A DNA stretch of 64,000 nucleotides from Candidatus Segatella albertsiae. Its GTDB lineage: Bacteria > Bacteroidota > Bacteroidia > Bacteroidales > Bacteroidaceae. The notes beneath the pieces were generated by a model. It worked only from the letters and a program-made list of their open reading frames with translations. It did no database searches and was not told where the DNA came from. Numbering within the stretch: position 1 is the stretch's first letter; each line of letters begins with the position of its first letter. Below, piece after piece: positions 53,137 to 61,274 of the stretch. Position numbers and translations under genes: made by a program. The stretch lies in contig DKCU01000128.1 of NCBI GenBank assembly GCA_002451555.1, positions 13,905 through 77,904 on the forward strand, in the 5' to 3' direction.

Positions 53137-54297
53137 TTATTTCTTCCCCTTGAATATCCTGTCCACCACCACGGCGATGGCACCATCGCCCGTCACATTG
53201 CATGCCGTTCCGAAACTGTCCATCGCTATGTAGAGGGCTATCATCAGCGCTTGCATGTCGGCGTTGAAGCCCAACACCGATGCCAGCGGACCAAGGGCTG
53301 CCATCACTGCTCCCCCTGGAACACCTGGCGCCGCCACCATGCAGATGGCGAGCACGAAGATGAAGTTGAGGAAGAGCGGCAACTCGTGCGGCATCCCGTT
53401 GAGCAGGCAGATGGTGAGCGCACAGCACGTAAGCTTCATCATCGAACCCGACAGGTGGATGGTGGCGCAGAGCGGTATGGTGAAGCCTGCGATGCCATCG
53501 GTCACGCCGTTCTTCAAGGTCTGCTTCAGTGTCACTGGTATTGTGGCTGCCGAGGAGGAGGTGCCCAATGCCGTGAAGTAGGCAGGCAACATATTGACGA
53601 GCAGGCGTAGCGGATTCTTATGCGACAAACCGCCTGCTATCAGAAACTCATAGACCAATATCAGCACGTGGAGCACCAAGATGACGAGGATGATTTGGGC
53701 GAAGACCAAGAGGATGCGGTATGCCTCGCCAGAGAACGTCATGTTGAGGAAGATGCCGAAGATGTAGAGGGGCAGGAGGGGGATGATGACCTTGGCGATG
53801 ACACCAGAGATGATGTCCTTGAACTCGCAGAACACATTCTTCATGGTTCGGCTGCCTTGGTAGGCGATGCCCAGCCCGGCAATGAAGGAGAACACGAGGG
53901 CACTCATCACGTCGAGCATGGCTGGTATCTTGAGTTCGAAGAAGGGCTTGAGTTCATCGGGCTTGGCGATGGACACATGGGCTGTGTTGGCTATCATGTT
54001 AGGAAAGAGTGCGGAGCCCGTGCCGTAAGCCAGCAAGCCCGACAATATGGTGTCGGCGAAGGCGATGCCCACTGTGGCTAGCAACAGCTTGCCCGCGCCA
54101 TGACCGATGTCGGCGATGGCTGGGGTGACGAGTCCGATGATGATGAGGGGTATCATGAAGCCCAAGAACTGGCTGAATATGCCGTTGAAGGTGAGGAATG
54201 CTCTTACGAGGGGTTCGTTGAAGAGGTTGCCTGCCACGATGCCAAGGATGATGGCGATAATGATTTTCCCTAAAAGTGGAACTCTGATATTCTTCAT
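53137..54297 (-). CDS. Dicarboxylate/amino-acid:cation symporter (second DAACS)
   Basis: A 386-residue inner-membrane symporter. The start at 54297 (MKNIRVPLLGKIIIAIILGI) begins the first membrane segment; the longer frame from 54363 adds a Lys/Ser-rich stretch of intergenic look. HP1 is 'ALGTSSSAATIPVTLKQ', TM7 has 'CATIHLSGSMMKLTC' instead of NMDGT, and HP2 is 'AAPGVPGGAVMAALGPL'. 'IAMDSFGTACNVTGDGAIAV' closes the substrate site. This looks like a serine/threonine or glutamate transporter. The complete 3' end is followed directly by the flavodoxin remnant. Confidence 0.85.
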   Translation of the reverse strand: MKNIRVPLLGKIIIAIILGIVAGNLFNEPLVRAFLTFNGIFSQFLGFMIPLIIIGLVTPAIADIGHGAGKLLLATVGIAFADTILSGLLAYGTGSALFPNMIANTAHVSIAKPDELKPFFELKIPAMLDVMSALVFSFIAGLGIAYQGSRTMKNVFCEFKDIISGVIAKVIIPLLPLYIFGIFLNMTFSGEAYRILLVFAQIILVILVLHVLILVYEFLIAGGLSHKNPLRLLVNMLPAYFTALGTSSSAATIPVTLKQTLKNGVTDGIAGFTIPLCATIHLSGSMMKLTCCALTICLLNGMPHELPLFLNFIFVLAICMVAAPGVPGGAVMAALGPLASVLGFNADMQALMIALYIAMDSFGTACNVTGDGAIAVVVDRIFKGKK

Positions 54298-54546
54298 TTT
54301 CTCTATATATTTTTTATGTGATATGTTGCTCTTTTTGTGTGAAATGTTGATATTTGTTATCAAACCGACTGCAAAAGTACAAAATTATCGGCAAATATCG
54401 GCAAAAAGTGAGAAATATCTTAAGTCTGTATATTTGAATATCTTCAATCTGTATGGTTAGCTTTTGGGCTGAAAACCCAAAAGCCCCTAGCCCGAGGCAC
54501 CGCCCTGGGTAATCTTTGCATCTAGAAAAGTGCGCCCTGGCGGATA

Positions 54547-54936
54547 TTACAGTTTCTCGCAGAACTCAATCTTCTCCTTGTTAGGACCTTCGATGGTAAA
54601 GAACTTCACGCCATTCTCCCAGAATGGAAGACCTTTTACTTGATTGTCGAGCATGGTGAAGATGCCAGATTCCTTTACTTCATCGAAGAGATCTTCTATG
54701 TTCTTTACGTCGATGGCGATGTGGTCGATGGCTCCGTATTCCATTTTAGCCTGATAGTTCTGATAGGTCTCTATCATGAGGTTGTGGAGCTGTAGGAATG
54801 CCACTTCCTCTGCGCCGTTCACGGTGCGATAGGCGATGTTGAAGCCCAGTGCCTCATAAAACTCGATGGTCTTGTTGATGTCGTTGGTAGGAATGCCAAT
54901 GTGCTGTACTCCTGTAGTAAATCCTTTGATGTTCAT
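54547..54936 (-). CDS. VOC (glyoxalase/bleomycin-resistance) superfamily protein
   Basis: A 129-residue protein with two beta-alpha-beta-beta-beta modules. It starts at ATG 54936 with 'GFTTGVQHIGIPTNDINKTI'. The potential metal ligands are H in 'GVQHIGI', E in 'NLMIETYQN', H in 'AIDHIAIDV' and E in 'KIEFCEKL', the pattern of glyoxalase I and other metal-dependent VOC enzymes. The substrate cannot be told. It stands alone between an outer-membrane protein gene and the symporter. Confidence 0.85.
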   Translation of the reverse strand: MNIKGFTTGVQHIGIPTNDINKTIEFYEALGFNIAYRTVNGAEEVAFLQLHNLMIETYQNYQAKMEYGAIDHIAIDVKNIEDLFDEVKESGIFTMLDNQVKGLPFWENGVKFFTIEGPNKEKIEFCEKL

Positions 54937-54990
54937 GATGTTTTGTATTTTTAGAAGTGAATAATATCTCAAGAAAATAGATGATTTCTT

Positions 54991-55728
54991 TTAAAAATGG
55001 ATGATTTCTGCACCTAGTTGGAAGTAGCTCTCGTTGCTCTGCGGGTTCCACATGCCCTTGGCATATACCGGGATGGTGTAGTTGCCAAGCTTCAGGTCGT
55101 GGGAGGTTTGCAGCGAAACATGTACGATACCTACCGTGGTGCCGAAGAAGTGGGCATCCTCGCCAGCCTTGTTGAGGGCGAAGGCTCCACCGACTCCTGC
55201 ATCCACTTTCCAACCGTCCTTCTTGTAGATAGGATATTCAGCATAGACGAAGGTGGAATATTTCTGCTTAGTGTTGTCGCTGTTGCGATCACGACCGAAG
55301 ATGACGGTTGACCAGCTCAGGAGTAGCGGAAACTTTTCCTCCTGGAAGCGATAGCTCAATGTGGCATCTAGGAATCGCCCTGTGCTATGTGCAGAATAGT
55401 TCCAATACTCCTTGTTATTATATTTAGCGGCAGGGGAGAAATTATAGGTGTCCCAGAGGGCGAATCCCCAGCCACCAGCCTTCAGATTCAGGTAATGATT
55501 GAACTCCTTGTATGAGCCTTCCGAGTTGCAGCCGCCCCAGAGCCCTATGGTCACGTGGTCGTGAGCCATCGTATAACTAAGGTCGGTGAGGAGCACTACG
55601 CCATCGGATACTTCCATGCCACGCCAAAGATGGTTGTTCTGCAGGTTGGCTTTAAGATGGAGCTGTGCCTGGGCATTTCCCAAGCAAGCTCCAATCCACA
55701 AAACTATAACTACAATTCTTCTTTTCAT
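54991..55728 (-). CDS. Outer-membrane beta-barrel protein of unknown function
   Basis: A 245-residue exported protein with a signal peptide (MKRRIVVIVLWIGACLGNAQ). 'NNHLWRGMEVSDGVVLLTDL' and 'HDHVTIGLWGGCNSEGSYKE' resemble the small Gcw_chp/TorF-like barrel family ('SRGVS.S...P..Q.'), and the C-terminus 'YFQLGAEIIHF' ends in Phe as barrel proteins do. About 10-12 strands are likely. Role unknown. It lies 14 bp after the fructokinase gene on the same strand, so it may be part of the sugar operon and act as a sugar porin; that is inference. Confidence 0.75.
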   Translation of the reverse strand: MKRRIVVIVLWIGACLGNAQAQLHLKANLQNNHLWRGMEVSDGVVLLTDLSYTMAHDHVTIGLWGGCNSEGSYKEFNHYLNLKAGGWGFALWDTYNFSPAAKYNNKEYWNYSAHSTGRFLDATLSYRFQEEKFPLLLSWSTVIFGRDRNSDNTKQKYSTFVYAEYPIYKKDGWKVDAGVGGAFALNKAGEDAHFFGTTVGIVHVSLQTSHDLKLGNYTIPVYAKGMWNPQSNESYFQLGAEIIHF

Positions 55729-55741
55729 GGTTTTCTAGCTA

Positions 55742-56629
55742 TTATAATTTTGTAAACTCCTCTGGCAGTTCGGGCATGGCTCCGTTTTGCGTACATACGA
55801 ATGCCGACACCTTGACGGCCAATTCATGTGCCTTTCTTACCGTTTTTCCCTTCAAGATGCTAGCCACGAAAGCACCCGTGAAGGAATCGCCAGCTCCCAC
55901 GGTGTCGGCTACCTCCACCTTCGGAGTCTCGATGAACGATTTCTCGCCAGGGGTGAATACGTAGCTGCCGTTTACGCCACAAGTGAGGATGAGCATCTTC
56001 AGATTGTACTTGCCCATCAAAAGCCAGCACTTGTTTTCGAGGTCGATGCCTGGATAGCCGAAGAGGCGGCTGATAGTGATAAGCTCCTCGTCGTTGATTT
56101 TGAGGATGTTGCATCGCTTGATGCTCTCGGTGATGATTTCCTTGGTGAAGAATCCTTGGCGCAGATTGATGTCGAAAATCTTCAGGATGCCATTCTCCTT
56201 AGGCATGGCATCGAGGAAACGATAGATGGTGCTGCGAGATACTTCGTTGCGCTGAGCGAGGGAGCCGAAGCAAACTGCGGTGCAATGTTTTGCCTTCTCT
56301 TCCAGGATAGGAGTGAAAGGGATGTTGTCCCAAGCCGCTCCTTCCTTGATGTCGTAGCAAGGGATGCCGTTGTCGTTGAGTGATACCTGTACGGTGCCAG
56401 TAGGGTAGTCCAATTGCTCTATGTTGTAGTTGAGGTGATGCTGGTTAAGCTCGTTGACGAGTTCCTTGCCGAGTTCATCCTTGCCCATAGCGCTGACGGC
56501 GCAGCTATCAAGTCCGAACTGCGACACATGGTAAGCGAAGTTGGCAGGAGCGCCACCGAGTTTCTTACCTTCTGGGAGAACATCGAAGAGTGCCTCGCCG
56601 ATACCTATTACTGATTGTTTCTTTTCCAT
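55742..56629 (-). CDS. Fructokinase (PfkB-family sugar kinase)
   Basis: A 295-residue sugar kinase that probably makes fructose 6-phosphate. 'VIGIGEALFDVLPEGKKLGG' and 'GGAPANFAYHVSQFGLDSC' are the PfkB N-terminal signature; 'VEVADTVGAGDSFTGAFVAS' holds the catalytic Asp and the anion hole. I chose ATG 56629 (MEKKQSVIG); the longer open frame to 57478 is antisense to the LacI gene. Neighbouring mannitol dehydrogenase, sugar transporter and LacI genes support a fructose or sucrose role. The promoter and an upstream triple-operator module mirror those of the mannitol dehydrogenase gene. Confidence 0.92.
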   Translation of the reverse strand: MEKKQSVIGIGEALFDVLPEGKKLGGAPANFAYHVSQFGLDSCAVSAMGKDELGKELVNELNQHHLNYNIEQLDYPTGTVQVSLNDNGIPCYDIKEGAAWDNIPFTPILEEKAKHCTAVCFGSLAQRNEVSRSTIYRFLDAMPKENGILKIFDINLRQGFFTKEIITESIKRCNILKINDEELITISRLFGYPGIDLENKCWLLMGKYNLKMLILTCGVNGSYVFTPGEKSFIETPKVEVADTVGAGDSFTGAFVASILKGKTVRKAHELAVKVSAFVCTQNGAMPELPEEFTKL

Positions 56630-56752
56630 ATTGTTATTCGTTTTTATTTTAAAATTGTTAGGATGTTTTTTGTCTGATTGATGTTGCAAGGAAAATGCAA
56701 ACGAGCTCAATGAAAGCTTGGTTTCAAATTGCCGAGTGCAGCTTTTCTTGTG

Positions 56753-56760
56753 CAAAGATA
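56753..56760 (-). promoter_or_regulatory. -7 box TATCTTTG for fructokinase
   Basis: On the minus strand TATCTTTG (56760-56753). The nearest operator centre (56812/56813) is 52 bp upstream of it, so the operators lie beyond the -33 region. Confidence 0.6.
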
Positions 56761-56804
56761 ATAGGATTCCCGATAGTTCGTATAAGAAAAAAAGCGAATG
56801 TTCT

Positions 56805-56851
56805 CTGCAATCGTTCCCGCAATCGTTTCCAAAATCTGCAAACGTTTGCAA
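56805..56851 (-). promoter_or_regulatory. Triple LacI-type operator module upstream of fructokinase
   Basis: Three operator-like sites have CG centres at 56843/44, 56824/25 and 56812/13. The first is the perfect palindrome TGCAAACGTTTGCA (56837-56850). Read on the minus strand, the spacing is 19 then 12 bp. The whole module is nearly identical to 58039-58085 on the plus strand. Confidence 0.8.
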
Positions 56852-56915
56852 TGGCGGATAAAATAAAAAACGCAAAAAAGCCTCATAGTTTCTAGTGAAT
56901 TTCAGAAATATGTTA

Positions 56916-56923
56916 TATCTTTG
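56916..56923 (+). promoter_or_regulatory. -7 box TATCTTTG for the LacI-type gene
   Basis: TATCTTTG lies 27 bp before the ATG at 56951. The operator module is more than 60 bp upstream. Confidence 0.5.
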
Positions 56924-56950
56924 CATGACAAAAGGAAAATCTAAAAGAAC

Positions 56951-57962
56951 ATGATAATGAAACACGTAACTATCAAAGACATAGCCAAGTCGCTCTGTAT
57001 CTCGGTTTCCACCGTGTCCAGGGCTCTGACCGATGACAAGAACATCCGCAAGGAGACTCGAGACATGGTGGTGGAGGAGGCGAAGCGCCTTGGCTACAAG
57101 CGCAACCCTGTGGCGATGAACCTGAAGATGGGGCGCACGAACACCGTGGGTGTCATCGTGCCGGAGATGCATACCCCTTATGCCTCGCAGGTGCTCAAGG
57201 GCATACAGGAAGTGCTCTATAAGCGTAACCAGAAGGTGATGATTGCGGAGAGCGACGAGAGTGCGGAGCGGGAACTGGAGAACCTGAAGATGATGGAGCA
57301 ATACATGGTGGACGGTTTGATCGTGAGCCTCTGCAGTTATCGCAAGAACATCGAGATGTACAAGCAACTTGCCGAGGAGGGCATGGCCATCGTCTTCTAC
57401 GATCGCATCCCTTATGGTCTCGACATGCCGCAGGTGCTCGTAGATGACAACATCGACTCCTATTTCATGGTGGAGCACTTGATTCGATTGGGCAAGAAGC
57501 GCATCGCCTATCTGCAGGGACCCGACGACATCTACAATGCCTATCAGCGAGGCTTGGGCTATCGAGGAGGCGATGGAGAAATTTCAACTCTTCGACCCTG
57601 CCTTGGTGGTGAAGACGGGCATGACCTTCAAGGACGGAGCTGATGCCGTGGATAGGCTCATATATAATAAGGTGGAATTTGATGCCATCTATGCCTTTAC
57701 TGATACCTTGGCGATAGGAGCGCAGAACCGATTGCGTGCCTTGGGCAGGAAAGTGCCGGAGGATGTTTTCGTGGCAGGTTTCTCGGGTACGGAGCTGAGC
57801 ACCATCGTATCGCCGCAGATTACAACCATGGAACCGCCGTTGGTGGAGATGGGCAAGCAGGCTGCTGAACTGGTGATGGAGAAGATCAACAACCCGGAGA
57901 TGGAGAACAAACAGGTGGTGCTGAAGACTGAGATGAAATGTAGGGAATCGACAGGGGAGTGA
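56951..57962 (+). pseudogene. LacI-family regulator gene with a +1 frameshift
   Basis: The first frame encodes the DNA-binding head ('VTIKDIAKSLCISVSTVSRA') and the first half of the sugar-binding domain, as far as 'YQRGLGYR'. In 'ATCGAGGAGGCG' at 57562-57573 there is one G too many (expected CGA GAG GCG ATG), and the frame shifts to a junk tail ending at 57643. The remaining half continues in another frame from 'AMEKFQLFDPALVVKTGM' to 57962. A restored protein would have about 337 residues. The truncated product keeps the DNA-binding head but lacks half of the effector domain. A sequencing error cannot be excluded from one read of the sequence. Confidence 0.8.
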
Positions 57963-57997
57963 GGCTGTGGTTAATAATAGGTACGGATGTTAATATT

Positions 57998-58015
57998 TAG
58001 GCACGGATTACACGG
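57998..58015 (+). repeat. Single copy of the TAGGCACGGATTACACGG repeat
   Basis: 18 bp identical to the left end of the inverted-repeat element at 42300. No matching right arm is nearby. It lies 23 bp before the operator module at 58039. Confidence 0.8.
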
Positions 58016-58038
58016 TTTTCTTTTGGCTTTCATGCGGT

Positions 58039-58085
58039 TTCAAACGTTTGCAGAAATTGGAAACGTTTGCGGGAACGTTTGCAAG
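58039..58085 (+). promoter_or_regulatory. Triple LacI-type operator module upstream of mannitol dehydrogenase
   Basis: Operator-like sites CAAACGTTTGCAG, GGAAACGTTTGCG and GGAACGTTTGCAAG have CG centres at 58045/46, 58064/65 and 58076/77, spaced 19 and 12 bp. The last centre is 51 bp before the -7 box. Order, spacing and bases match the fructokinase module. Confidence 0.8.
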
Positions 58086-58127
58086 AAATAATCAAAAAAA
58101 AAGTATTGCCATGTTGGAATTTAGATA

Positions 58128-58135
58128 TATCTTTG
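58128..58135 (+). promoter_or_regulatory. -7 box TATCTTTG for mannitol dehydrogenase
   Basis: TATCTTTG with ATTG at 58105-58108 as a weak -33 match (19-bp spacer). The leader to the ATG at 58271 is about 130 nt and rich in AGAGAT repeats. Confidence 0.55.
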
Positions 58136-58270
58136 CGGCAGAAATCAGAGATAAAAACTCTTTCTAAAGAGATAAAAGAGTCTCTTCTAAGAGATGATTC
58201 TCAAGAGATGCCATCTCTCTTTCTAAAGGGAATAAGCAAAATTAATAACAACTAACAATCAAATACAATT

Positions 58271-59734
58271 ATGGCAAATCAAGTTAATGGTTATTCTTAT
58301 AACCGCAATCAGGTGAAGGCAGGTATCCTGCATTTTGGAGTTGGTAACTTTCATCGTGCTCACTTGGAGTACATGACCAACAAGCTCATGGAGAACAACA
58401 CCCAGCAGAACTGGGGTATCTGTGGAGCGATGATTCTCCCAGGCGACGACCGCCTCTACCACGCCTTGAAGAAGCAGAACGGAGAATACACTCTCACCGT
58501 TTGCGGACGCGACGACAGCATCAATGTCTATAAGATTGGTGCCCTCGTGGAACTCTATTGGGGCATCGAGGAACAGGAGCAAATCCTCCAGAAGATTGCT
58601 TCAAAAGATATCAAGATTATCACCCTTACCATCACTGAGGGTGGTTACAATATCTCCCGTCAGACGGGTGAGTTTATGCTCGACAATGCTCAGGTGGCTC
58701 ACGACATAGAGAACCCAAGCAAGCCTGTCACTGCCTTCGGATATGTAGCCGATGGATTGCGTCGTCGCAAGGCTGCTGGCAACGGTCCTATCACTATCCT
58801 CTCTTGCGACAACCTCCAGCACAACGGCGATACTGCCCGCAAGGCTTTCATGACTTTCGTTGAGGCTCAGGACAAGGAACTCTTCGCTTGGATGGAGAAG
58901 AACGTCACCTTCCCAAATTCTATGGTCGATCGTATCACCCCAGCTACTCGTCTTGAGGACATCGAGCGCTTGAATGCCCAGAATGGAACCCAAGATGAGG
59001 CTCCTGTTTATTGCGAGGACTTCATCCAGTGGGTGGTTGAGGACAACTTCGTGGCAGGTCGTCCAGCTTGGGAGACTGTCGGCGCACAGATGACAGACGA
59101 TGTGACTGCCTTCGAGAACATGAAACTTTCCTTGCTCAACGCTTCTCATACATTGCTCTCTTATCCATCCTTCCTCGCTGGTTATCGCAAGGTAGATGCA
59201 GCCATGCACGATGAGCGAATCAAGAAGTTCGTGCGCGCCTTCATGGACGAGGACATCACCCCATACGTTCCTGCTCCTAAGGACACTGACTTGGAGGCGT
59301 ACAAGCAGTGCCTCGTAGAACGTTTCGGCAATCGTATGGTGAGCGACCAGGTGGCTCGTCTCTGCTTCGACGGCGCATCCAAATTCCCTGTTTATGTGAT
59401 GCCAAATCTCGAAAAGATGATTGCCGACGATGCTTCTGGCAAGCGCACTGATGTGGAGTTCAAGCGTGTGGCTTATCTCTTTGCCGCTTATCGCCACTAT
59501 CTGAAATATAAGGTGGATGACAAGGGTGTAGCCTATGAGGTGGCAGACCCATGGCTCACCGTAGATGACTGGAAACTCATCGAGAGCGACAATGCCATCG
59601 ATTTTCTTGGTGTGTCAGCTTTCACCAGCACCGATCTCAAGGTTGCTCCTCATTTCGTGAATCTCTACTTGAAGATGGTAGAGGACATCAAGCAGAAGGG
59701 AGCGATGAAGGTCTTGGAAAAAGAGATTCTTTAA
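58271..59734 (+). CDS. Mannitol 2-dehydrogenase-family oxidoreductase
   Basis: A 487-residue long-chain polyol dehydrogenase. 'GILHFGVGNFHRAHLEYMTN' is the Rossmann NAD-binding start, 'TLTITEGGYNISRQTGEFML' lies in the first domain, and the catalytic Lys is in the 'VMPNLEKMIAD'-containing C-terminal helical domain. This family includes MtlK/mannitol dehydrogenase and fructuronate reductase UxuB; the fructokinase, LacI and FHS neighbours favour mannitol to fructose. It is the first gene of a plus-strand unit with the sugar transporter and has the same operator module as fructokinase. Confidence 0.9.
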   Translation: MANQVNGYSYNRNQVKAGILHFGVGNFHRAHLEYMTNKLMENNTQQNWGICGAMILPGDDRLYHALKKQNGEYTLTVCGRDDSINVYKIGALVELYWGIEEQEQILQKIASKDIKIITLTITEGGYNISRQTGEFMLDNAQVAHDIENPSKPVTAFGYVADGLRRRKAAGNGPITILSCDNLQHNGDTARKAFMTFVEAQDKELFAWMEKNVTFPNSMVDRITPATRLEDIERLNAQNGTQDEAPVYCEDFIQWVVEDNFVAGRPAWETVGAQMTDDVTAFENMKLSLLNASHTLLSYPSFLAGYRKVDAAMHDERIKKFVRAFMDEDITPYVPAPKDTDLEAYKQCLVERFGNRMVSDQVARLCFDGASKFPVYVMPNLEKMIADDASGKRTDVEFKRVAYLFAAYRHYLKYKVDDKGVAYEVADPWLTVDDWKLIESDNAIDFLGVSAFTSTDLKVAPHFVNLYLKMVEDIKQKGAMKVLEKEIL

Positions 59735-59755
59735 TTTCAGTAAATCTAGGGGAAA

Positions 59756-59790
59756 AAGGAGTTAAGACGTTTCCTTTGTTTTAACTCCTT
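59756..59790. repeat. GGAGTTAA inverted repeat before the sugar transporter
   Basis: AAGGAGTTAA (59756-59765) pairs perfectly with TTAACTCCTT (59781-59790). Further TAACTCCTTAAACTCC follows near 59822. It is related to the repeat at 14035-14063. There is no T-run, so read-through into the transporter gene is likely. Confidence 0.6.
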
Positions 59791-59847
59791 GATTTCTTGT
59801 CTCTTACCTTCTTTTGACTTTATAACTCCTTAAACTCCTGAATTATC

Positions 59848-61146
59848 ATGAAACAATCTTCGATTACGCTCAAGAGCACAGGACCTTTCCTCCTCTTGAC
59901 ATTCATATACTTCATCGTGGGCTTCCTGACCACGGTCAACGGACAGTGTCAGGGTCCCTTGAAGGTGGCGTTCCTCTCGGAGGTAACAGCTACCAAGAAC
60001 TCGCTCGCCACACTCATCTCCTTTGCTTTCTTTCTGGGCTACCTGCTCAATAGTGCAAAAACGGGACGGATGCTCAACGAGGTGGGGTACAAGACAACAC
60101 TCGTTCGTTCGATGATAGTAATGGTACTTGGCTTGGGCTTCTATCTCGCCTCGGCGGTCATCGCCGAATATTGGGGTGGGGCAGGCGTGCATATTGCTCA
60201 GGACTTTGTGCCTTACGGCTACTTTGTGTTTCTCTTCGGTTCCTACCTGATGGGTACTTCGGCAGCAATGCTCCAGGTGGTTATCAATCCTTACATCGCC
60301 GCTTACCCATTGCCGGGCACACAGCCTGTGCAGCGTATGAACTTCACTTGTGCCGTAAACAGCTTTGGAACAACTATTGCTCCATTCTTTGTGACGGGCG
60401 TGATGTTTGCTGGAGTATCGCTCGAAAGTGTATCAGCCAACCAACTTACTCTTCCTTTTCTTGTGATGATGCTCATCATCGCAGTTACCACGTGGAGTAC
60501 ATCTAAGGCTAATCTGCCTGACATCGAAGGAACTAGAGAGGTTGATTCTAGCGAAAAAACAGATAATGTTAACGTGCAGAATATCGCAGCAAAGAAACGC
60601 AGCATCTGGTCATTCCGCCAATTGAAATATGGTGTCATTACCATTTTCTGTTATGTGGGTACTGAGGTGGGTATTGGCAACAATATGAATCTCCATGCAA
60701 TGGACTTGATGAGTCAAGGTTACGATCTATCGCCAGCTCTACTTGCCACACTCTATTGGGGAGGTTTCTTGGTAGGTCGAATGGTTTCCGCATCGCTTAA
60801 GAATGTGGCACCTCGTCCCATGCTCCTCACCGTTACTGTGGCAGCCATTGCGCTGATGACAACCTCCATGTTCACTGAAAACCTTTGGTTGATGGCAGCT
60901 GTAGGATTGTTCCATAGCGTGATGTGGAGTTGCATCTTTACTTTGGCTGTCGATGGACTGAAGGAATACACCTCCAAGGCATCGGGTATCTTCATGATGG
61001 GTGTATTTGGTGGAGCCGTGTTCCCGGTTATCCAGGGCTTGGTGGCCGACTACGTTGGCTCTTGGCAGTTCACATGGCTTGTGCCGCTAGCTTGTGAGTT
61101 CGTGATTCTTTGGTATGGACTGATAGGTTATAAGAAGGCAGCGTAA
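59848..61146 (+). CDS. FHS-family sugar:H+ symporter
   Basis: A 432-residue MFS transporter with 12 membrane segments. 'YFIVGFLTTVNGQCQGPLKV' and 'LQVVINPYIAAYPLPGTQPV' are marks of the fucose/glucose/galactose (FucP) subfamily. A hydrophilic central loop (~residues 220-250) separates the halves. The gene context (fructokinase and mannitol dehydrogenase) points to fructose or mannitol as the substrate. It lies 113 bp after the dehydrogenase, within the same probable transcript. Confidence 0.88.
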   Translation: MKQSSITLKSTGPFLLLTFIYFIVGFLTTVNGQCQGPLKVAFLSEVTATKNSLATLISFAFFLGYLLNSAKTGRMLNEVGYKTTLVRSMIVMVLGLGFYLASAVIAEYWGGAGVHIAQDFVPYGYFVFLFGSYLMGTSAAMLQVVINPYIAAYPLPGTQPVQRMNFTCAVNSFGTTIAPFFVTGVMFAGVSLESVSANQLTLPFLVMMLIIAVTTWSTSKANLPDIEGTREVDSSEKTDNVNVQNIAAKKRSIWSFRQLKYGVITIFCYVGTEVGIGNNMNLHAMDLMSQGYDLSPALLATLYWGGFLVGRMVSASLKNVAPRPMLLTVTVAAIALMTTSMFTENLWLMAAVGLFHSVMWSCIFTLAVDGLKEYTSKASGIFMMGVFGGAVFPVIQGLVADYVGSWQFTWLVPLACEFVILWYGLIGYKKAA

Positions 61147-61206
61147 GGGAAAAAGGTTTCTGGTGTTTTATTTGCTGGCACAGGAAACCTTTTTTTGTTT
61201 TGTTTC

Positions 61207-61237
61207 TTTGCTATTTGATAAAATCTTGCTAACTTTG
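61207..61237 (+). promoter_or_regulatory. Promoter for the metal-chelate binding lipoprotein
   Basis: TTTG at 61207-61210, a 19-bp spacer and TAACTTTG at 61230-61237; the ATG follows about 38 bp later. Confidence 0.65.
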
Positions 61238-61274
61238 CACGGCAATAGAAACATAGCAATCAATTTTTATGCAA

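Noticed and set aside
56630..57478. Upstream extension of the fructokinase frame to 578 codons
   Set aside because: The extra part is antisense to the LacI-type gene and crosses the divergent promoters and operators; the PfkB fold starts at 56629.
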